DNA of 7,587 nt from Limnohabitans sp. (lineage in GTDB: Bacteria; Pseudomonadota; Gammaproteobacteria; Burkholderiales; Burkholderiaceae_C), in NCBI GenBank assembly GCA_030729445.1, contig JANQXJ010000051.1:1-7587 (forward strand), read 5' to 3'. The number at the start of each line of letters is the position of its first letter. The stretch's first letter is position 1. Shown here piece by piece: positions 6,999-7,587 of this stretch. The notes beneath the pieces were generated by a model, which did no database searches, was not told the origin of the DNA, and was given only the letters and a program-made list of their open reading frames with translations. The translations under genes and the position numbers were made by a program.

Positions 6999-7021
6999 TT
7001 CAGCGCCCACCAGGCGCTGAA
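6999..7021 (+). promoter_or_regulatory. Second hairpin in the tkt-gap spacer
   Basis: TTCAGCGCC (6999-7007) and GGCGCTGAA (7013-7021) form a perfect 9-bp stem around a five-base loop. It lies 91 bases before the gap ATG. No T-run follows on either strand. It may be a second termination element of tkt, or a structured element at or near the 5' end of the gap message. The sequence does not decide between these. Confidence 0.4.
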
Positions 7022-7067
7022 CTCACGTTCTGGGATCAGGATTCTGAAAGGGTCTTGGCTTCCAATC

Positions 7068-7090
7068 CGGTTACGTAACCGTTTAGTAAC
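7068..7090. promoter_or_regulatory. 14-bp perfect palindrome plus third half-site upstream of gap, candidate operator
   Basis: CGGTTACGTAACCG at 7068-7081 is a perfect 14-bp palindrome. A further copy of its half-site GTAAC occurs at 7086-7090, 11 bases (about one helical turn) after the GTAAC at 7075-7079. The cluster ends 21 bases before the gap ATG, within the likely promoter-leader region. The arrangement fits a dimeric regulator site with an extra half-site. I do not recognise the regulator. No clear -10/-35 pair stands out nearby; TTCCAA at 7060-7065 and TTTAGT at 7082-7087, 16 bases apart, is a weak candidate that would overlap the palindrome. Confidence 0.4.
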
Positions 7091-7111
7091 TTTCTTCCCG
7101 AGGCTCTTACC

Positions 7112-7587
7112 ATGACCATCAAGTTGGGTATCAACGGATTCGGCCGCATCGGCCGTCTGGCCCTTCGCGCCGCCCTCAAACATGGCTACGACGACATCCA
7201 AATCGTCGGCATCAACGACCCTAAACCCTCTGACTACCTGGCCTACATGCTCAAGTACGACAGCGTGCACGGCCGCTTTGATGGCACGGTGGACTTCACC
7301 GAAGACACGCTCGTCGTCAACGGTAAAAAGATCAAGCTCTCGCATGAACGCGACGCACACAACCTGCGTTGGGGCGAAATGGGCGTGCACACCGTGCTCG
7401 AATGCACGGGCCACTACCTGACCGAACCCACCAGCCAAATGCACTTGGTCGCAGGCGCCAAGAAGGTCGTGATTTCGGCCCCGTCCAAAGACAGCGTCCC
7501 CATGTTCGTCTATGGCGTGAACCACAAAAAATACGCAGGCGAGGCCATTGTGTCGAATGCGTCATGCACCACCAACTGCCTGGCCCC
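7112..7587 (+). CDS. gap: Type I glyceraldehyde-3-phosphate dehydrogenase (3' end cut by window edge)
   Basis: This cytoplasmic enzyme oxidises glyceraldehyde-3-phosphate to 1,3-bisphosphoglycerate with NAD(P)+ in glycolysis, and runs in reverse in gluconeogenesis. The visible 158 codons cover the nucleotide-binding half. The Rossmann motif G6-I-N-G-F-G-R-I-G-R15 opens the protein. An Asp at 36 (G-I-N-D) ends the second strand and suggests preference for NAD. Y-D-S-V-H-G-R-F follows, and the active site S-N-A-S-C152-T-T-N-C with the catalytic Cys is the last thing before the edge. About half of a usual 330-residue protein is missing. The segment E-C-T-G-H-Y-L-T differs from the T-G-L-F-L-T of E. 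coli GapA but is otherwise in family register. The start is supported by GAGG at 7100-7103, eight bases before the ATG. It follows tkt after a 180-bp spacer with hairpins and a palindrome, so it probably has its own regulation. Confidence 0.97.
   Translation, partial: MTIKLGINGFGRIGRLALRAALKHGYDDIQIVGINDPKPSDYLAYMLKYDSVHGRFDGTVDFTEDTLVVNGKKIKLSHERDAHNLRWGEMGVHTVLECTGHYLTEPTSQMHLVAGAKKVVISAPSKDSVPMFVYGVNHKKYAGEAIVSNASCTTNCLA

Noticed and set aside
6509..7525. Open frame of 338 codons on the minus strand across the tkt end, spacer and gap
   Set aside because: It overlaps two firmly identified genes in antisense and crosses the hairpin-rich spacer, and I see no domain in its product. Chance openness from codon bias explains it.
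1..7587. Search for CRISPR arrays, tRNA/rRNA genes, insertion sequences, attachment sites or a novel defence cassette
   Set aside because: I see no spaced direct repeats, cloverleaf-like stretch, transposase-like frame or terminal inverted repeats. Nearly all sequence is taken up by recognised housekeeping genes.

Overview
The window looks like chromosomal housekeeping DNA from a betaproteobacterium, most likely Comamonadaceae (Limnohabitans/Rhodoferax/Acidovorax-like). The reasons are the high GC content, the protein flavours, the tsaB-rimI-uracil-DNA-glycosylase gene order and the tkt-gap gene order. This is a judgement from recalled families, not a database search. I see no phage, transposon, CRISPR, tRNA or rRNA signal.

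Layout. (1) Bases 1-1543, minus strand: dacB, a periplasmic PBP4-type D,D-carboxypeptidase/endopeptidase cut only at its extreme C-terminus by the window edge. (2) A 78-bp divergent spacer carrying a -10-like element. (3) Bases 1622-4849, plus strand: a tightly packed four-gene run. It holds an EamA/DMT permease, tsaB (tRNA t6A synthesis), rimI (ribosomal protein S18 N-acetyltransferase) and a family-4 uracil-DNA-glycosylase-like Fe-S protein. The junctions are ATGA, ATGA and either GTGA or an 8-nt gap, so the genes are probably co-transcribed and translationally coupled. (4) A 51-bp spacer with a plausible promoter, then tkt (transketolase, complete). (5) A 180-bp spacer with two strong hairpins and a 14-bp perfect palindrome, then the first half of gap (glyceraldehyde-3-phosphate dehydrogenase), cut by the right edge after its catalytic Cys. 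The last two genes act in the pentose-phosphate pathway and glycolysis/gluconeogenesis and share glyceraldehyde-3-phosphate.

Most of the window is ordinary. The part worth a second look is the glycosylase-like gene after rimI. It keeps the four Fe-S cysteines, but the motif-2 His is replaced by Pro and motif 1 is eroded. It also carries, on a long Ala/Pro linker, an N-terminal peptide (L-x-x-M-G-V-x-x-W) resembling the clamp-loader-binding peptide of DNA polymerase III psi (HolD). E. coli holD lies next to rimI, and the psi fold is known to be related to uracil-DNA glycosylases. This protein may therefore be the betaproteobacterial psi equivalent or an evolutionary intermediate. That is a hypothesis from sequence reading and synteny only.
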